A DNA stretch of 64,000 bases from Dillenia suffruticosa (GCA_033439265.1 JAVTVX010000035.1:17076001-17140000); one strand, 5' to 3'. Counted from the first letter of the stretch, positions 46,731-57,423 are shown. A program made the numbers and translations. Notes: generated by a model not told the origin, from the letters alone.

Positions 46731-47734
46731 ATATTATGAAGTATGTATCAAAAATAAAAATAAACAATTAATATTTAAAGTTTTAATGAAATTTATATTA
46801 CTTGATCCTTACCTTATGATTCATAAATTTTTATATGCAAAATTATATTAAAGAATTTCTTAAATTATATTTATTAAAATTTTAGTTTGTCCGTTAACCA
46901 TAAAGAAAATTTTGAATAGATTCTTATTTTGCAACCAAAAAAAAAACTATATTATCTCTTTTAAAAACTTGAAAATAACCTCAGACTAGGATTCAAAATA
47001 TGATATTACTCAGTACAAAAAAAATGATATTACATACCAAGGAGAAGGTTTTCAATGTGTTACAAATGTCGAAACGTGTTAAAACAAATTTAAAATATAT
47101 ATATTTTACAAAAATATTTGCAAAAAATACTTTAATAAAATATTTACAAATAAGAAATATTTTCAGAAAAGGATGAAACCTTCCAAACCCCAACCGAAGC
47201 TATGGTTTGAGAATTGAATGCATAAAACAAAGTTTTTGGCAAAGGTAATCGATGCAACAACTTACAGGCGAATTAAATTTGGTTTTCTGGATTTTCAAAC
47301 CACAATGGACGATAAAAACTAGTTGGTATCCAAGGCGGATGGCGGGGGATAGGAGCAAAAGTCAAAAATTAAGATATCGAACTCCAAGTCTTAGGCATGC
47401 TCAGGGGCTCGAAAAGATCAAGATTCATGTAAAAATGGAGGGTTTCTTCTTCTTGCCACCGGCGACTTTGCAGATGATTGGTTAGACTGGAGTTCTCAGG
47501 TGAGAAACTTTAAGTTGATAATCCCCAATGTTTCTAGAAGTGCAAGGATTGATTTCAAGTGCAACGCCGAAAGAAAATGTATGTTTGGATGCAAATTTGT
47601 AGAAAGATTGAGCTTCGATTTCAATCGAAGGGAGGGGAGGAGGAAGATGAAGAAGGAGCATGGGCACAGACGATGAAGGGAAAGAAAAGGAAAAGAAATG
47701 GAAAGAGGGAGAGAGAATTTGGACCAAGCTAGCC
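46731..47734. other. No gene seen
   Basis: AT-rich to about 47230, then more balanced. Minus-strand frames at 47482-47793 are Ser/Leu/Phe-rich without family resemblance and run across the start of the L1 relic, so they are not supported. Confidence 0.5.
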
Positions 47735-48595
47735 AATTGGAAAAGGATGCTCCTAAACTCCACAAGTAGAGCCACCGTCATTAACTCGATCACTTTAGCA
47801 ATCCCTATTTACTCAATGTAGACTTACTAGCTTCCTAAGTCTACATGTAAAAGGCTTGATAAGATGAATTGAGACTTCTTATGGGGGGACATGCCGGATA
47901 GAAATAAAATTCACTCCATCTTCTGGTCCCAGGTCTGCAAAAGAATGAGGGAAGGTAGTCTTGGAATAAGAAGTTCTAGAAAAAACAATATAGCTCTCCT
48001 CTCTAAGCTTGCATAGAGAATCATTCGGAATGATAATACCCTCTAGTGTGTGACCTTTTAAAGCAAATACCACAGCAAAGAAGACCTCCTTCAAACCAAC
48101 CAAAAGTCCAACAGCTTATCAATTTGGAGAGGCATCATCAAAAGAAAGGCATATGTCATGATGGGGATTAAATAGAGAGTAGGAAATGGGCTTACTATCA
48201 ATTTCTGGAATGATCTCTGGGTAGGAAATGATAAGTTGATAAACCATACTCTCATCCCCGAACATCAGATCCTCTTTGACACCAAAGTAAGCTCCTTCAT
48301 CATTGAGAGGAGACTGGAACATTACTGAGCTCTAAAAGCTTCTTCCCTGCCAAAAAGTAGATAAAATCAGAGCTATAATTCTCCATCTGAACAAGAGTCA
48401 CAGAGACTTCTTCTACTCGAAAGCCACTTCCGATGGCTTCTTCTTTGTAAGCTCAGCCTACAAGCTGCCGCACTCTGAAGACACCACTAAAAATTGGAAC
48501 TGGATTTGAAAAACTCCCTACCTTGAAAGAATCAGATTCTTCGTGTGGCTTGCCTACAAAAAGAAGATTCTCACTAATGCTGAAAGAGTCAAAAA
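47735..48595 (+). pseudogene. L1 ORF2 relic, middle part
   Basis: Plus-strand blocks such as LANWKRMLLNSTSRATVINSI, KRLDKMN-DFLWGD, KIHSIFWSQVCK and GNGLTINFWNDLWVG follow the order seen in the 40.7-kb L1 between 44880 and 45370 (LASWKAK, LNRDFLWGW, KVHLVSWDGVC, GDGSKVRFWADL). Several stops interrupt it. It ends at the copia insertion. Confidence 0.82.
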
Positions 48596-48685
48596 TGTTA
48601 GATGACATGTTTAGGACTACTAACATGGAGGGACCGTTGACACAAAGTTGGTTATTCTTTTTGTTATTCATGTTTGTGATCATAG
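48596..48685 (+). repeat. 5' LTR of the third copia element, recognisable part
   Basis: It aligns with 53619-53702 ('tgttagatgacatgtttagg', 'ttgttattcatgtttgt'). Downstream of this the similarity stops, and gag begins within about 100 bp, so the leader is shorter than usual. Confidence 0.7.
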
Positions 48686-48779
48686 TATAATCTTATGACC
48701 ATGATCTTAGTGGGGAGTTATTAATCAAACTTTAATCTTCTTAAGGGACCTATGTGTGAATTTGACATGTCATGGAAGC

Positions 48780-49660
48780 ACTAGTTTCTCCTCAATTGCT
48801 CCACTGATGTTTGACGGAGACAACTACCAGATTTGGGCAGTACGCATGGAGACATACTTGGAAGCTTTGGATCTTTGGGAAGCAGTGGAAGAAAACTATG
48901 AAATCCCAACACTTCCAAACAACCCTACCATGGCATAAATCAAAGCGCAGAAGGAGAAGAAGACATAGAAATCAAAGGCAAAAGCCTGCTTGTTTACTAC
49001 AGTCTCATTCATCATCTTCACTCGTATTATGTCTCTGAAGTCAGCAAAAGAGATATGGGATTATCTCAAGAATGAATATAAAGGAGATGAAAGAATTAAA
49101 GAGATTCAAGTCCTGAACTTGATCGAGGATTTTGAACTTCAAAGAATGAAAGACCGATGATTATAGATTACTTCAACAGGTTTCTTAGTATCGCAAACAA
49201 AGTGAGGCTTCTTGGCTATGAATTTATTAACTCAAGAATTATAGAAAAAAATCTTGTTACAGTACCTGAAAGATATGAAGCAACCATTACTACCTTGGAG
49301 AGTACCAAGGATCTATAAAAAATTTCCTTAGCAGAATTGCTTAACTCATTGCAAGCACAAGAATAAAGAAGACTGATGAGGGAAGATACAACAATAGAAG
49401 GAGCTTTGGCAGCCAAGCATCAAAATGTGGCAAAAAACAAAAAGAAGAAGAAAAAGGATTTTGAAGGAATTAAGGCAAGTACAGCAACAGCCAGTGCAAA
49501 AGGAAAGGATGAAGATTAGAAGAAATCCTATCCACCTTGCAAACACTGTAGAAAGAAGGGTCATCCTCCATTTAGATGCTGGAGAAGACCTGATGCAAAG
49601 TACACTAAATGCAATTAGATGGGGCATGAAGCCCTTATCTGCAAAAACAAAATTCAACAA
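48780..49660 (+). pseudogene. Gag relic of the third copia element
   Basis: It begins with a FDGDNYQIWAVRMETYLEALDLWEAVE-type block at about 48808-48890, the usual start of copia gag. KEIWDYLKNEY follows at about 49045. A first zinc knuckle (CKHCRKKGHPPFRCW) and a second one (CNQMGHEALIC) occur at about 49540-49645. It is a fossil with several breaks. Confidence 0.85.
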
Positions 49661-50320
49661 CACAGTGAAGAGGCAAAGACAGCTGATCAAGAGGAGAAGG
49701 ATTACTTGTTCATTGCTATATATTTCTCTGGCATCGAATCAAGTGAAAGTTGGCTTATTGACAGTAGTTGTACTAACCATATGACACATGACAATGATCT
49801 ATTCAGGGAACTAAGCAACTTAAACTCATCAAAGGTTTGAGTTGGAAATGGCAAGTACATAACTGTAAAAGGAAAAAAAACAGTTGCAATTTCAACCTGT
49901 TCAAGTACAAAGTTCATTTATGATGTTTTGTATATGCCTGAAATTAATCAAAACTTGTTAAGTATTGGACAACTAATTGAAAGGGGTTATAAAGTTGTGT
50001 TCAAAGACAAAAATTGCTTGATTAAATATGCAATTGACCAAGATATTTTCAAAGTAAAAATGAAAGGGAAAAGCTTTGCTCTAAATCCATTGGAGGATGA
50101 GAAAATTGCTTTTCCAATAAAAAAAATATCACTGAAGTATGGTACAAGAGGCTCGGGCACTATCATCACAGGCGTTGCTACAAATGAAATCCGAGAAAAT
50201 AGCAAATGATCTTCTAGAACTTGATGATCATATTTCAACGAGCAAAGCATGTCAGTTTGGAAAGCAAAGTAGGAACCATTTCCCAAGGCAACATGGAGAG
50301 CATCAAAGAAGCTACAATTA
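49661..50320 (+). pseudogene. Protease and pre-integrase relic of the third copia element
   Basis: SWLIDSSCTNHMTHD at about 49747-49790 is the copia protease active-site region (W-ID-S---HM). VLYMPEINQNLLSIGQL at about 49926-49975 belongs to the next conserved block before integrase. It is a fossil. Confidence 0.82.
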
Positions 50321-51960
50321 ATTCATACTGACATTGCAGGCCCACAAAGAATGCCTTCTCTGAAAGGTAGTTTTTATTATGTTCTATTTATTGATGATTT
50401 CACCCGCATGTATTGGATGTTTTTTTTTTTAAGCACAAGTCAGAGGTGGCTCAAGTCTTTTGGAACTTTAAAGCCAGAGTTGAGAACGAGAGTGGCTATA
50501 CACTATTAGAAAATAGACTTTCAGCGACGAAATATTATCAACAGATTTTTTTTGGTCGGTAATAGCGACGGAATTGTGACAAATTACCGATGGAAATTTT
50601 ATTGATGGAAATTTTACCGATGGATTTTTCAAATTTTTTAAAATTTTAATTTTTTTTTAATTTTTTTTTAATTTTTTATAAACCCATCAACGACGGATTA
50701 CCAACGAAAATTTTACGAACAAAAAAATTAGCGACGGATTACTGACGGAAATATTAGTGGTAGATTTCCAATGGAAATATTAGCGACGGATTTTTTTTAA
50801 TTTTTAAATTTTTATTTAATAAAATTATTTTTATTTTTATTTTTATTTTATTTTGTAGCAGGATAATATTATTTATTTTTTAAAATTTTTTATTATTTTA
50901 TTTTAAGCTAAAATAAAATTATTTCATTATTTTATAATAAATTATAATTTTATATTATTTTATTATTATTTAAAAATTATAATTTTATATTATTTTATTA
51001 TTATTAAAAATATGAAATAAATAGAATAAGTAAAACAAAAAAAGTATTATGATCAGATAACTATAATGGATTGGTAGTTATGCTACTCGTTGGATTTTTA
51101 CCATGCCCGGGTTTCGAAGCTCAGCAAAGGCAATTTCAAAAATTAAATGTGGTAGGTGGCGAGCTAGGCCGTGGGTCGGGGATGGGCCTCTAGTAAAATT
51201 CAATTTTTTTTAATACTCCCAAAATCAGCGACGGACAGAGTCTGTCGCTCATTTTTTTATTTTATTTTTGTTTTAGCGGCGGAAATTTTTCGTCGCTAAT
51301 ATCAGCAATAGATTTTTTTCGTCGCTAATCTATCACTGATATTAGTAACGAAAAAAAATCTGTCGGTGATATTTAGCAGGATCACTATCACCGAAAGATT
51401 TAGCGATGAAAAATGGACTTTCAGCGACGGATTTTTCCGTCCGTTGCTGAAAGCCCATTTTCTACAAGTGATAGAATTCAAACTCTTAGATCCGACAATG
51501 GCAAAGAGTACACCTCTGAAGCATTTAATCGTTTTTGTGAGGAGGCAAACATCCAACATCGATTAACCGCTTTATACTCTCCACAACAAAATAGAGTAAG
51601 TGAAAGATGGAATAGATTTATATTGGAGATGACACGATATATGCTTCATGAGAAGAACCTACCAAAACAATTATGGGCTGAAACTGCAAACAATGTTGTT
51701 TTTTTTGCGAAACAGGCTTCCCACTAGAGCAGTGAAGGATTAAACACATTTCGAGGCATGGCATTGTTATAAACCATCTCTGAATTTCCTTAAAATATTT
51801 GGATGTTTGTGCTTCACTTATATTCCACAAATCAAGAAAGATAAACTAGATAAAAGACCACTTCCAGGCATCTTCATTGGCTATAGCTTGGTTGCAAAAA
51901 CTTATAAAGTTTTCTAGTCACAAACCGGAAAAATTATTATAAGTAGGGATGTGCACTTTA
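50321..51960 (+). pseudogene. Integrase relic of the third copia element, split by a MITE
   Basis: Left of the MITE: GPQRMPSLKGSFYYVLFIDDFTRMYW-type text as short blocks at about 50340-50420. Right of it: LRSDNGKEYTSEAFNRFC at about 51485-51540, a HRLTALYSPQQN block, and AET-NNVVF. These are core copia integrase motifs. The interruption is 50501-51470. Confidence 0.85.
50501..51470. mobile_element. CACTA-type MITE (970 bp)
   Basis: The left end reads CACTATTAGAAAATAGACTT and the inverted right end CACTTGTAGAAAATGGGCTT, followed on both sides by TTTCAGC-ACG. This fits plant CACTA (EnSpm) ends. The 3-bp target duplication ATA lies at 50498-50500 and 51471-51473. No transposase is present. Inside, short units such as 'gcgacgga' plus 'aaattttaccgatgg' repeat in both directions near each end, so the transcript could fold extensively. 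A tRNA-like patch with 'gcccgggtttcgaagctc' lies at about 51105-51122. Confidence 0.9.
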
Positions 51961-51979
51961 TGGAAGACAAAGAGTGAAC

Positions 51980-52900
51980 CTAGGATGATGCAAAGAAAAT
52001 GGATCCAACCTCAAAAGTGCCAAATCTCAAGTTTCCTATCTTGGACACAGCAGAACAAAGCATTGGAGATTGGAAGAATGAAATGGTGAATGATAGTCCT
52101 ATTAGAGGCACAAGACTACTTTCAGATATTTATCAAAGATGCAATATTGTTGTGTGTGAACCTTCAGATTATGAAGAAGCCAATATGGATCAAAATTGGA
52201 TTGCAACAATGAAAAAGGAGTTGTTCATGATTTAAAGGAATAAAACATGGGTGTTGATTGATCGACCCCAAAACAGAAAAATAATTGGAGTCAAGTGGGT
52301 GTACAAAACCAAACTTAATGCCGATGGCTCAATCAACAAGTATAAAGGTAGACTCGTGGTCAAAGGATATACTTAAATACTTGGTGTGGACTACTCAGAT
52401 ACCTTTGCACCAGTCATTAGACTCAACACCATCAGGCTCCTACCTGCCATTGCAGTGCAAAAGAATTGGAAGGCGTAGTAGTTAGATGTCAAGTCAGCGT
52501 TCTTAAATGGTTTTTTGTAATTAGATGTTAAGTCAACGTTCTTGAATGATTTTTTGTAGGAGGAAATTTATGTAGAGCAACCTAAAGGCTATGTAAAGGA
52601 AGGAGAAGAAGACAAGGTCTATTTTCTTAAAAAGGTACTTTACGAATTGAAGCAAACTCCAAGAGCTTGGTATAGCAGGATTGATGAACATTTGCAGAAC
52701 CTAGGATTTGCTAAAAGCTTATTGAATCAACATTATATGTCAAGCACAATGGAGCTGACATTCTTATCATCTCACTATATGTGGATAATCAGCTAGTGAC
52801 AGGAAACAACACAAGTCTTGTGAAGAAGTTTGAGCAAGAGATGATAGAGGTTTTTGAGATGGCAGATCTCGAATTTAAGGATCCCGATGAACTCAAAGGA
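51980..52900 (+). pseudogene. Reverse transcriptase relic of the third copia element
   Basis: It starts after a linker with a VVCEPSDYEEA block. [17 protein letters not shown] at about 52285-52335, a '[19 protein letters not shown]' region at about 52575-52630, [16 protein letters not shown] at about 52640-52690 and a '[10 protein letters not shown]' region at about 52778-52806 follow copia RT order. It is a fossil with several breaks. Confidence 0.85.
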
Positions 52901-53605
52901 AAAGCTCTATAAAGAAGATAGAACATAGAAGATTGATCAAGCATATTTCAAAAGCCTGATTGGTTGCTTAATATATCTCACAACAACTCAGCCTGACATT
53001 TTGAATGTTATAAGCATTTTGTCTTGGTTTATGCACTGTGCAAGTGAATGGCATCTCAAGACTGCAAAGAGGGTACTTAGATATGTGAAAGACACATGTG
53101 ATTTTGGCATTAAATTCACAAGGAGCAAAGAGTTCAAGCTAGTTGATTTCTCATATAGTGATTGGGGAGGTTCCATTGATGATATGAAGAGCACTTCAGG
53201 CTATTGTTTCACACTTAGTTTTGGTTTTTTCTTGTGAAGGTCATAAAAACAAAAAATTGTAGCTCAATCCACTACTGAAACAGAGTTTGTTGCTACAACA
53301 GCTACTGTTAATCAAGCTTTATGACTGAAGAAGATTTTAATTGATCTTAACTTTGAGTAGCAGGCAAGCACTGAGATTCTTGTTAACAACCAAGCTGCTA
53401 TTACTATCTCCTATAATCCTGTGTTTCATGAGAAAACTAAATATTTTAATATTAAGTTATTCTTCTTAAGGGAAGTTAAGAAAGATGGAGTTGTTGATCT
53501 TATCTACTGCAAAACATAAAATCAGGTTGCAGATGTTTTCACCGAACCACTACCAATTAGCCGATTTGAATTTCTGAGGACAAAACTTGGTGTTTGCAGT
53601 TCCTA
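52901..53605 (+). pseudogene. RNase H relic of the third copia element
   Basis: AKRVLRYVKDTCDFGIKFTRS (about 53062-53125), YSDWGGSIDDMKSTSGYCF (about 53155-53215), a 'QSTTETEFVA' region (about 53268-53295) and an 'NQVADVFTEPL' region near 53525-53552 are the usual tail blocks of copia polyprotein. It is a fossil. Confidence 0.85.
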
Positions 53606-53607
53606 AA

Positions 53608-53618
53608 GCAAAGAGGAG
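53608..53618 (+). promoter_or_regulatory. Polypurine tract of the third copia element
   Basis: Purine-rich 'gcaaagaggag' directly before the 3' LTR start at 53619. Confidence 0.7.
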
Positions 53619-53745
53619 TGTTAGATGACATGTTTAGGACTGTTGACATGGAGGGACTGCTGACATGGAGTTGGTTATTTTTTTTGTTATTCATGTTTGT
53701 AATGTTTCCGATGATTAATGAACGTTCAGTTTTCTCTATTCTTCA
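53619..53745 (+). repeat. 3' LTR of the third copia element
   Basis: 127 bp, unusually short for a copia LTR, ending 'ctattcttca' just before the AAAAA duplication. Its length assumes that the A-run is the target duplication. The L1 reading continues right after it, which supports that border. Confidence 0.72.
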
Positions 53746-53750
53746 AAAAA

Positions 53751-54690
53751 TTTAACTTAAAAAAGAAAGATTTCGAATGATCCCTCCTGTCCCATCTGTG
53801 GCAAAGAAGCTGAATCCATCGTTCACTTGTTAAGAGACTACAGCTGGAGCAAGAAAGTTTGGTCCCTTCTTGACAACTCTAAGTAGTCTGAAGCCCAGTT
53901 CAACATCTCTTCTATTGCCGAATGGTTGAAAACCAACTGCTCTACCATCAATGGAAATTATGTCTGGCCCTTCCAATTCTCGGTTTCCATCTGGCACATT
54001 TGGAAAGCCAGGTGTAAGTTCATTTTTGAAAACTATATTCCCAATGCCAAGCTCACTGCCGTGCAAGCCATATCTTTTGCTTTAAACATGACTCTTGCCT
54101 TGAACTGTGTCAACAAGATCAAACAGCCTCACTCCTTCCTGGTTAGTTGGTCCCCCCTCCTGCCAACTTTATCAAACTTAACACTGATGGCTCCATGAAG
54201 ATCTCCTCCGAAAAGGCTAGTGCTGGAGGCCTCAGAGATTTTGATGGCATCTGGATCCTTGGCTTCACTATAAAAATTGGCGTCTCAAATAGTCTTACAG
54301 CAGAGCTACAGGGCCTTAGGGAAAGTCTTAGAATAACTACTGATAAAGGCTTCTCCAATGTGATAATTGAATCTAACTCGGCCACCCTTATCTCTTTCCT
54401 CAACAAGAGTGTTCCTCCCTTTCACCTTCTCTTCCCGGCCATCAAGAAATGCAGAAATCTCATTGCTTCCTTTGACTCCGCTCGAGCTACTCACACCTTC
54501 AGAGAAGGCAACAAATGTGCTGACCTCCTAGCCAACCTTGCCCACTCAAGTCTGCCAGGAACTCTTGCTCTTCCTGCTCCTCCCAGAAGTCTTCTTTCTT
54601 TGTTGCATGCAGACATGATGGGCATCCCCTCTATGATTGGAAAACAGTTATTATTATTGTTGTTATTGTTTTATAAAATAAAAAATTCAT
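53751..54690 (+). pseudogene. L1 ORF2 relic, zinc finger and RNase H part
   Basis: CPICGKEAESIVHLLRDY (about 53791-53845) is the cysteine-rich region. RNase H is fairly well kept: FIKLNTDGSM, TAELQGLRESL, IESNSATLISFL and FREGNKCADLLANLAH. The acidic residues of the first, second and last blocks are present. In the third block IESNS replaces the usual VESDS, so a catalytic Asp is Asn here. A frameshift in a C-rich run near 54150 separates the finger part from RNase H. The RNase H part alone is open for about 200 codons (54147-54752), longer than expected for a relic. Confidence 0.85.
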
Positions 54691-54918
54691 ATATATACAT
54701 ATGCATATATTGTTTTAAAATTCAGATTTTAATTTCTAAAATAAATAAATAATTTTAAAGTCCAAGTAATTATTTGAAATAACCTATACACTAGATAAAT
54801 TAAATAAAATTTCTGAATAAAACAAAGAAATTCCAAAAATTGTGAAATACTTTTCTTAAATAACTCACGGATATTAAGGATTAAGAAACACAATTTTGAT
54901 AATACTTTGAACAAAAGA
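54691..54918. other. No gene seen; AT-rich
   Basis: AT-rich sequence between the L1 tail and the tandem array. No element ends recognised. Confidence 0.55.
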
Positions 54919-55103
54919 TTTTAGAAATAAATTTCAAATCCAAAGAAAAATTCTTGAAAATTTAGAAAATTAAATTCTAGGCATGAAAAAAAGGTAATTA
55001 AAATTTATATAAATCTCTACGAGAGATAGGGTTGTTACACACGTCTCAACAAAAGAACATAGCATAAAGCTCTTTAATTTGTAGCTAGAGCAAACATATC
55101 AAG

Positions 55104-55126
55104 AAGAGAGAGAGAGAGAGAGAGAG
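55104..55126. repeat. (GA)n tract in tandem unit 1
   Basis: About 11 GA units followed by a G run. Shortest of the three. Confidence 0.9.
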
Positions 55127-55565
55127 GGGGGGGGAGATATACCGATGGACAGTTGACCTAATGGATTAAAATATTACGTGTTTTAATTAAGTTTTGGATT
55201 TAAAATTTGAGAATAAAAAATATTAAATTGAAAAAATTATCCTCTAAATTGGATCTGATAATGCTGGATTCGGAATAGTTCGAATATAATTTTGAATATC
55301 GATTAGTTATTAGAGAGAGAGAGGTGTGGCAGACATGAATTGAAACGAATCTAAAAGAAAAATTTTAGAAATAAATTTCAAATCCAAAGAAAAAATTCTT
55401 CAAAATTTTTAAAAAATAATAATAAATAAATTCTAGGCATGAAAAATGGGTAATTAAAATTTACATACATCTATGCTAGAGATAGGGTTGTTACTTTCAT
55501 CTCAACAAAAGAACGTAGCTTAAAGCTGTTTAATTTGTAGCTAATTGAAGTCCTTAAAGCAAACA

Positions 55566-55567
<2 letters not shown>

Positions 55568-55638
<71 letters not shown>
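55568..55638. repeat. (GA)n tract in tandem unit 2
   Basis: About 71 bp of pure GA, the longest dinucleotide tract in the window and likely to vary in length between individuals. Confidence 0.95.
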
Positions 55639-55641
<3 letters not shown>

Positions 55642-56091
55642 TACTAATGATTAGTCTAACTAATGAATAAAAATATTATATTCTTTAGTTAAGTTCTGGA
55701 TTTAAAATTTAAAAATAAAAAAAAATTATATTGGAAGAGTTATTCTCTAAATTAGATCTGACAATACTGGATCTGAAATAATTTGGATATAATTTGGATA
55801 CCGATTAGTTATTAAAAAAAACAAAGAGAGAGATCGAAAGAGAGGTGTGCAGCAGACATGAATTGAGACTAAACCCAAAAGAAAAATTTTAGAAATAAAT
55901 TTCAAATCCAAAGAAAAATTCTTGAAATTTAAAAAAATAAATAAATTCTAGGCATGAAAAAAGGGTAATTAAAATTTACATGCATCTCTACTAGAGATGG
56001 GGTTGTTACATACAAGACACCAAAAGAACATGGCATAAAGCTCTTCAATTTGTAGCTAATTGAAGCCCTTAGTCAAACCAAACATATCAAG

Positions 56092-56093
<2 letters not shown>

Positions 56094-56140
<47 letters not shown>

Positions 56141-56141
56141 T
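56094..56141. repeat. (GA)n plus G-run in tandem unit 3
   Basis: About 39 bp of GA followed by a run of about nine G. Confidence 0.92.
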
Positions 56142-56307
56142 TGTACTCATGGATAGTCCGTTTGACGGATAAGGATAATACATCGCTTAACCAAATTTTA
56201 TGTATAAAATTTAAAAATAAAAAATATTATATTGAGAGATAATTTAAATTAGAATAGAAAATATTTAAAATGGAATAGTTGAAATAAACCTTTTGATGTC
56301 AATTGGT

Positions 56308-56309
<2 letters not shown>

Positions 56310-56341
<32 letters not shown>
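56310..56341. repeat. Second (GA)n tract in tandem unit 3
   Basis: About 32 bp of GA at the place where unit 1 has only four repeats (about 55313-55322), so this site has expanded separately. Confidence 0.92.
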
Positions 56342-56346
<5 letters not shown>

Positions 56347-56390
56347 TGGCATGAATTAAGACGGAACCCAAAAGAAAAGGAAGGGTCACC

Positions 56391-57031
56391 CACACAAACT
56401 AGTCTTAAAGTGGCCAAAGAAAAGGGAGAAAGAATGAACCTTTTTCAGCTATTACATTTGACCGATGATTGTGTGTCTTGCATTTAAAAATGTAGCCTTT
56501 TGAGGAAATGGCATGCGCTATCACCTTGTCCTTGGAGAAATTGTTCCACTTTGCCCCCTTGAAGTTTAACGCCCTCCTTTCTAGGTCTCCGGGAGAAAAG
56601 TCGTTCGCATTAATTCCCCCCCCCCCCCCCCCCAAGAGCAATGCACTTTTGGTTTACACGCAAAATAGCTCTCATAGGCCAATGAGCTATTTTTTAATAT
56701 ACAGGGAGAGTTAAAATCTGAGCCGATTACAAAAGGGAGACGGTGACACTTAGAGATAAAATTCATTGTCATGCGTTAATGGATTATAAGTCAATTAGTA
56801 TCGTCCCTTTTTTTTTTATTAAAATTTTAAATTCAAGCCTTTTTATATACCAAAAAAAAAAGCGGCTCTCACGCTTGGAACAGGGAGTTGGACACTGTTG
56901 GAGTTGCTGGCTCCACCCTGCGGATTATCAATTATGAGCTTGGGCCTTTCATGGCCTCCGGTTTCACTTTGGCACTGGACCCGTCCTTGGTGCGTCTAAC
57001 CAGGCCCGGTGCAAACCAACCCAATGATATG
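56391..57031. other. No gene seen; contains a C homopolymer
   Basis: A run of about 18 C lies at about 56616-56633. 56860-57020 is G/C-richer with 'ccaccctgcggattatcaa', but no frame or family is recognised. The run 57024-57031 (ATGATATG) is the left target duplication of the SINE. Confidence 0.55.
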
Positions 57032-57254
57032 TTTTTTTTTTTTTATACCATATCTTGGACATCACTCAATATTTAAAATTTTATTCTGATTAATTCAGAC
57101 AGATCACTGTAGTGACTCCTTTTAGAGGACAGGTCTCCCAACGAGAACCGCTTCATACACATGAGAGCTCAATGCTCTCAATGGGAGTCGAATCTCAGTC
57201 ATGTTTAAAGGTATTTAATCCAACATCTAATTGAGTCAACCCAAGTTGATTCCG
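57032..57254 (-). mobile_element. tRNA-type SINE, about 223 bp
   Basis: A T run at its left edge (57032-57044) is the 3' A-tail of a minus-strand element. ATGATATG flanks it at 57024-57031 and 57255-57262. On the minus strand, near its start, lie a box A-like stretch (GTTGACTCAATTAGA, about 57224-57238) and a box B-like stretch (GATTCGACTCCC, about 57183-57194), about 35 bp apart, as in RNA polymerase III promoters of tRNA-derived SINEs. It has no coding capacity and would rely on LINE enzymes. Family name not recognised. A partial relative lies at 1194-1316. Confidence 0.78.
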
Positions 57255-57423
57255 ATGATATGTTTTTCTTTAGCCAACTTAAGCTCCTCGATAAATATTA
57301 ACAAAAAATAATAATATTTCATGCCTACTGAGAATTAATTTGAGAGGCAGCGGTCGCAAACCTAAACATTGATTATATATATGTCACAAGCCTAGCAGTA
57401 ATAGCCCATGCGCTACCTATAAG

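Larger units (their letters stand above)
48596..53745 (+). mobile_element. Third Ty1/copia element, decayed, with a nested MITE (fossil)
   Basis: It starts 'tgttagatgacatgtttagg', which recurs at 53619. AAAAA lies at 48591-48595 and 53746-53750, and the L1 relic continues on both sides. In order: gag, zinc knuckles, protease, pre-integrase region, integrase split by the CACTA MITE 50501-51470, reverse transcriptase, RNase H, a purine-rich tract and the 3' LTR. The left LTR is recognisable only over its first 85 or so bases, and the primer-binding site is not readable. Coding parts are broken in many places, more than ten, so it is old. Confidence 0.88.
47735..54690 (+). mobile_element. 5'-truncated L1 relic, split by a copia element
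   Basis: The left piece (47735-48595) and right piece (53751-54690) belong to one L1 ORF2: the left covers the region between RT and the zinc finger, the right begins in the zinc-finger region and ends with RNase H. The copia element 48596-53745 lies between them with AAAAA on each side. Element DNA totals about 1.8 kb, so endonuclease and most RT are missing, a normal result of incomplete reverse transcription. The 3' end is an A/T-rich tail near 54640-54690. I found no target duplication. It resembles the 40.7-kb L1 in layout but is clearly diverged from it. Confidence 0.85.
54919..56390. repeat. Three tandem units of about 0.45-0.52 kb with embedded (GA)n
   Basis: Units start at 54919, 55363 and 55887 with 'ttttagaaataaatttcaaatcc'. 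Each then has 'ttctaggcatgaaaaa', 'gagat-gggttgtta', a GA tract, a block like 'ttggatttaaaattt' or its variants, 'cgattagttatta' and a 'gcagacatgaattgagac'-type end. A partial fourth end lies at about 56342-56390. Unit length differs mainly through the GA tract. Such arrays arise by unequal crossing-over or replication slippage. There is no coding content; ORFs here translate GA into Arg-Glu runs. Confidence 0.9.

Noticed and set aside
51058-51125. A tRNA gene inside the CACTA MITE
   Set aside because: Only box B-like and partial D-arm-like sequence is seen; no full cloverleaf can be drawn with confidence. Kept only as a tRNA-like patch.
56060-56487. Plus-strand frames with Arg-Glu runs
   Set aside because: Direct translation of (GA)n tracts.
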